From JBFHIZ01 sp041596215 (GTDB lineage Bacteria; Bacillota; Clostridia; Lachnospirales; Lachnospiraceae), in the NCBI GenBank assembly GCA_041596215.1, contig JBFHIZ010000030.1:1-25937 (forward strand): a stretch of DNA of 25,937 nt. The letters are read 5' to 3'. The number at the start of each line of letters is the position of its first letter. The first letter of the stretch is position 1. A program made the translations under genes and the position numbers. This document shows positions 24,064 to 25,937 of the stretch, piece by piece. The notes below the pieces were generated by a model, which saw nothing but the letters and a program-made list of their open reading frames with translations, had not been told where the DNA came from and searched no databases.

Positions 24064-25473
24064 TTAAAAGTATCCCCTTGTAATGAGTTCTCCTGTTTCC
24101 GCATTAAATATCATAATATCCATTCTAGCATCATTTATTGTTTCATAATATATGTACCCGCCTATATCACTTTTTTTATTACCTTCTGTATCATAATTAA
24201 TTTCTACTTTTCCCATGGATGTTTCTACCTTAATAGCATTCGTATTTACAAATTCATACTTCTTATTTTCGCGCTTATCCACAATATAGGTATAACTAGG
24301 TTTCCTTTCATCAAAGGTTGTAAAATCTGTTTCTGCACCAAGTTCTTTTAACAACCTTATAATTTGTGGGTCGGTAAAAACCTCTTTTTCCTGATTTACA
24401 CTAAGAACATAACTGTATCTATCATCGTTAATAAGAGCGATAAACGTATACAGATTGCTGGTTTCATTTCGTATATTATCTTCTCTTTGAAGATTGGACC
24501 TGTCTATTTTATCCATCCATGCTTCTATTGTCTCATTTGTTTTTTCAAAAGAGAACTCATAATTTTCGACAAGATAGTTGCCCAAATATTGTGTTATTTT
24601 TCTTCCACCCATTGCATTTACATGCACGCCATCATATAAATCAGTCTGATAGTTTATGAGCCCTTCTTCCGTTGCAAAATTAAGAAAAGGAATTTGATTT
24701 TCTTTTGCCCAAATTTCAATTTGATTGGTATTTGCACACTCTGTCTTTTGAAGACTCTCATTTGCAATCGGCATATAAGTAAGCACTAATTCAATATTCT
24801 TTTCTTTACAAAGCCTACATATTTTTTCCAAGTTGATATCTTCTTCCGAAAGACTATCGTTTGTTAAACCGCGGTCCCATTCGGGATCGGTAAACAACGT
24901 AATACCATATTTATATTCTGCTCCTTCATTATAAAAAGTCGTTGATATAAAATCTTCTTTGGTCAATTGATCATATCGGTCATGATATAAAAACATAGGT
25001 ACGATATATTCTCTAATATCAACTTCCTCGGACACATTATCTTCTAATAAGTCGAATTTTGTTGTGGATAATTTCATATGGTCGATTGATTTGTGTAAAT
25101 AACTTAATCCCGTTAGATTATCATAGGTATACTTACCAGTCCAAAACAAAGAAGTATCAACAACGATTACTTTTGGTGTTGTATATTTAATTGCATTTAC
25201 GATTTGCCAATAGGTGATTTTTAACCCTTCTGCATGTTGTGCCATATTATAGGACGTTATGCCCTGTTCTTCATACATTTGCATTGGATATACCGAAACT
25301 AACATTCTGCTAGACCCAAAAAAAAGAACATCAAAATCCTCTTTTTCCGTATAAAAATCTTTATATTTTGCATAGTTTTCTTCATCAATTAAGATTTTCG
25401 ATGTGAAAAGTAATATTCCAAAGAGTAGACATAGAAAAATACAAATTTTCAACACATTTTTTCTTTTTCTCAT
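24064..25473 (-). CDS. Membrane-anchored SGNH-like protein with altered oxyanion residues
   Basis: A 469-residue paralogue of the protein at 12147-13553, with the same layout: signal anchor (about 8-25), SGNH-like domain, and a C-terminal domain (about 330-469) ending I-M-I-F-N-A-E-T-G-E. G53-S54-S55-R56 supplies the block I serine and D281-G-V-H284 the DxxH. By alignment to the paralogue, the block II glycine is replaced by A81 and the block III asparagine by Y233 (L-T-Y-M-P for F-F-N-A-P). It may therefore have altered activity or be a binding protein. No MBOAT is adjacent; the only one in the window is 9 kb away. It probably sits outside the membrane and acts on the polysaccharide or its acyl groups, but this is inferred. 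It precedes rfbD and is divergent from a lipoprotein gene. Confidence 0.8.
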   Translation of the reverse strand: MRKRKNVLKICIFLCLLFGILLFTSKILIDEENYAKYKDFYTEKEDFDVLFFGSSRMLVSVYPMQMYEEQGITSYNMAQHAEGLKITYWQIVNAIKYTTPKVIVVDTSLFWTGKYTYDNLTGLSYLHKSIDHMKLSTTKFDLLEDNVSEEVDIREYIVPMFLYHDRYDQLTKEDFISTTFYNEGAEYKYGITLFTDPEWDRGLTNDSLSEEDINLEKICRLCKEKNIELVLTYMPIANESLQKTECANTNQIEIWAKENQIPFLNFATEEGLINYQTDLYDGVHVNAMGGRKITQYLGNYLVENYEFSFEKTNETIEAWMDKIDRSNLQREDNIRNETSNLYTFIALINDDRYSYVLSVNQEKEVFTDPQIIRLLKELGAETDFTTFDERKPSYTYIVDKRENKKYEFVNTNAIKVETSMGKVEINYDTEGNKKSDIGGYIYYETINDARMDIMIFNAETGELITRGYF

Positions 25474-25528
25474 GATTTCATTTCCTTACATTCACCATAT
25501 ATTCCAAAATATTCTTGTTCTAGTCACA

Positions 25529-25556
25529 ATTTTATCACACTTTACCCAAATATAAA
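25529..25556 (-). promoter_or_regulatory. Likely promoter of the SGNH-like/rfbD unit
   Basis: Minus strand TTTATA (25556-25551), 16 bases, then TAAAAT (25534-25529) with an extended -10 TG one base ahead. Predicted start is near 25522, about 49 bases before the ATG at 25473. The -35 is a modest match, so confidence is limited. Confidence 0.45.
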
Positions 25557-25578
25557 TATTTTTTTTTTATGTTTTTTA

Positions 25579-25587
25579 TGATATAAT
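25579..25587 (+). promoter_or_regulatory. Extended -10 promoter of the lipoprotein gene
   Basis: TGATATAAT, a perfect extended -10 (TGnTATAAT), with no good -35. The upstream sequence is A/T-rich with a long T run, which could act as an UP-like element. Predicted start is near 25594, about 33 bases before the ATG at 25627. Confidence 0.6.
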
Positions 25588-25626
25588 CGGTTAATGCAAG
25601 TTGTTATTGTTTTGAAAGGAATATTT

Positions 25627-25937
25627 ATGAAAAAAATAAATTTAATACTACTGAGTATGGTTTTTATTTCCCTTATTTTTACTGGTTGTGGGAATGCAAA
25701 TACTTCGGATTTAGAAGATTCTACTCCTATCGCGGAGCCTACTTCTCCTACTGTTGTGGAGATTGAAGTAACGCCAACGGAAGCACCTTATACTTCAACA
25801 GACCCTTTATGGTTAGATGAACACCCCGAAGAAGGAACTACGAGAAGTTACCTTACAAATATGTGGGTTACCAATGAAGTACAAGCCATTCGTCCAATCA
25901 CTGTAATGTTTCCAACGGATCAAATAGCGCAACCTCA
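25627..25937 (+). CDS. DUF3048-type lipoprotein (YerB-like), C-terminus off the window
   Basis: The first 103 codons of a gene running off the right edge. The N-terminus is a lipoprotein signal peptide: two lysines, a hydrophobic core and the lipobox F-T-G-C21, so the mature protein is predicted to be lipid-anchored outside the membrane. A Thr/Pro/Glu-rich linker (about 25-65) follows. The segment A-I-R-P-I-T-V-M-F (about 87-95) followed by A-Q-P matches the opening of DUF3048 (R-P-I-A-V-M, then A-R-P-Q). The family has no settled function that I know of. GAAAGGA precedes the ATG. It is divergent from the polysaccharide genes and may be unrelated to them. Confidence 0.75.
   Translation, partial: MKKINLILLSMVFISLIFTGCGNANTSDLEDSTPIAEPTSPTVVEIEVTPTEAPYTSTDPLWLDEHPEEGTTRSYLTNMWVTNEVQAIRPITVMFPTDQIAQP

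Noticed and set aside
24036..24104. N-terminal extension of RmlD
   Set aside because: It covers the intergenic ribosome site and overlaps the preceding gene's end, and the family begins at the MKKIIVTG start.
25474..25626. Possible terminator or riboswitch in the divergent region
   Set aside because: There is a T run at about 25560-25568, but no G/C-rich stem precedes it on either strand. Only promoter elements are supported.

Overview
The window is a low-GC (roughly one third G+C by eye), almost entirely minus-strand cell-surface polysaccharide locus from a Firmicute. It is most likely a Clostridia / Lachnospiraceae-type gut anaerobe, an inference from the AT-rich codons, clean AGGAG ribosome sites, near-consensus sigma-A promoters, an EpsG-type polymerase, and MBOAT/SGNH acyl-transfer genes next to a DUF3048 lipoprotein. 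No rRNA, tRNA, CRISPR array, transposase or phage gene was seen. No stretch over 300 bases lacks a gene. The only sizeable gaps are 11277-11380, 22637-22739 and 25474-25626, and all three hold promoter-like sequences.

Reading in the direction of transcription (right to left), the right edge (25474-25626) is a divergent promoter region. It lies between a partial DUF3048-type lipoprotein (plus strand) and a membrane-anchored SGNH-like protein (24064-25473), which is followed by rfbD/rmlD (23184-24035). A single plus-strand gene for a divergent PAP2 (DUF212) membrane protein (22740-23192) then interrupts the minus-strand series. Its promoter overlaps, back to back, the promoter of the main polysaccharide operon.

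Unit A of that operon (22636 down to 11381) encodes a GT-C-like membrane protein, a Wzz-type chain-length protein with an apparently degenerate kinase domain, an EpsG/Wzy-type polymerase, two GT4 glycosyltransferases, a second GT-C-like membrane protein, an MBOAT O-acyltransferase with its SGNH partner, and a GT2. Genes overlap or sit within about 30 bases, indicating translational coupling.

A near-perfect internal promoter (TTGAAT-17-TATAAT, 11317-11345) opens unit B (11276 down past 1). It encodes the undecaprenyl-phosphate sugar transferase that starts the repeat unit, a third large GT-C-like membrane protein, an unusual ATP-grasp/HAD fusion, the complete CapE-CapF-CapG (FnlABC) set for UDP-N-acetyl-L-fucosamine, a GT4, a GT2 and an SGNH-fold protein that runs off the left edge.

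Together these genes describe a Wzy-dependent pathway. UDP-sugars (L-FucNAc, and possibly rhamnose through RmlD plus genes elsewhere) are loaded on undecaprenyl phosphate, extended by two GT2 and three GT4 enzymes, possibly decorated from the outside by GT-C enzymes and by O-acylation, then polymerised by EpsG under Wzz control. No Wzx flippase, BY-kinase with a P-loop, tyrosine phosphatase or RmlABC is present here. The points most worth following up are the P-loop-less kinase remnant on Wzz, the ATP-grasp/HAD fusion, the SGNH paralogues with a shared C-terminal domain (one lacking oxyanion-hole residues), and the mutually exclusive divergent promoters.
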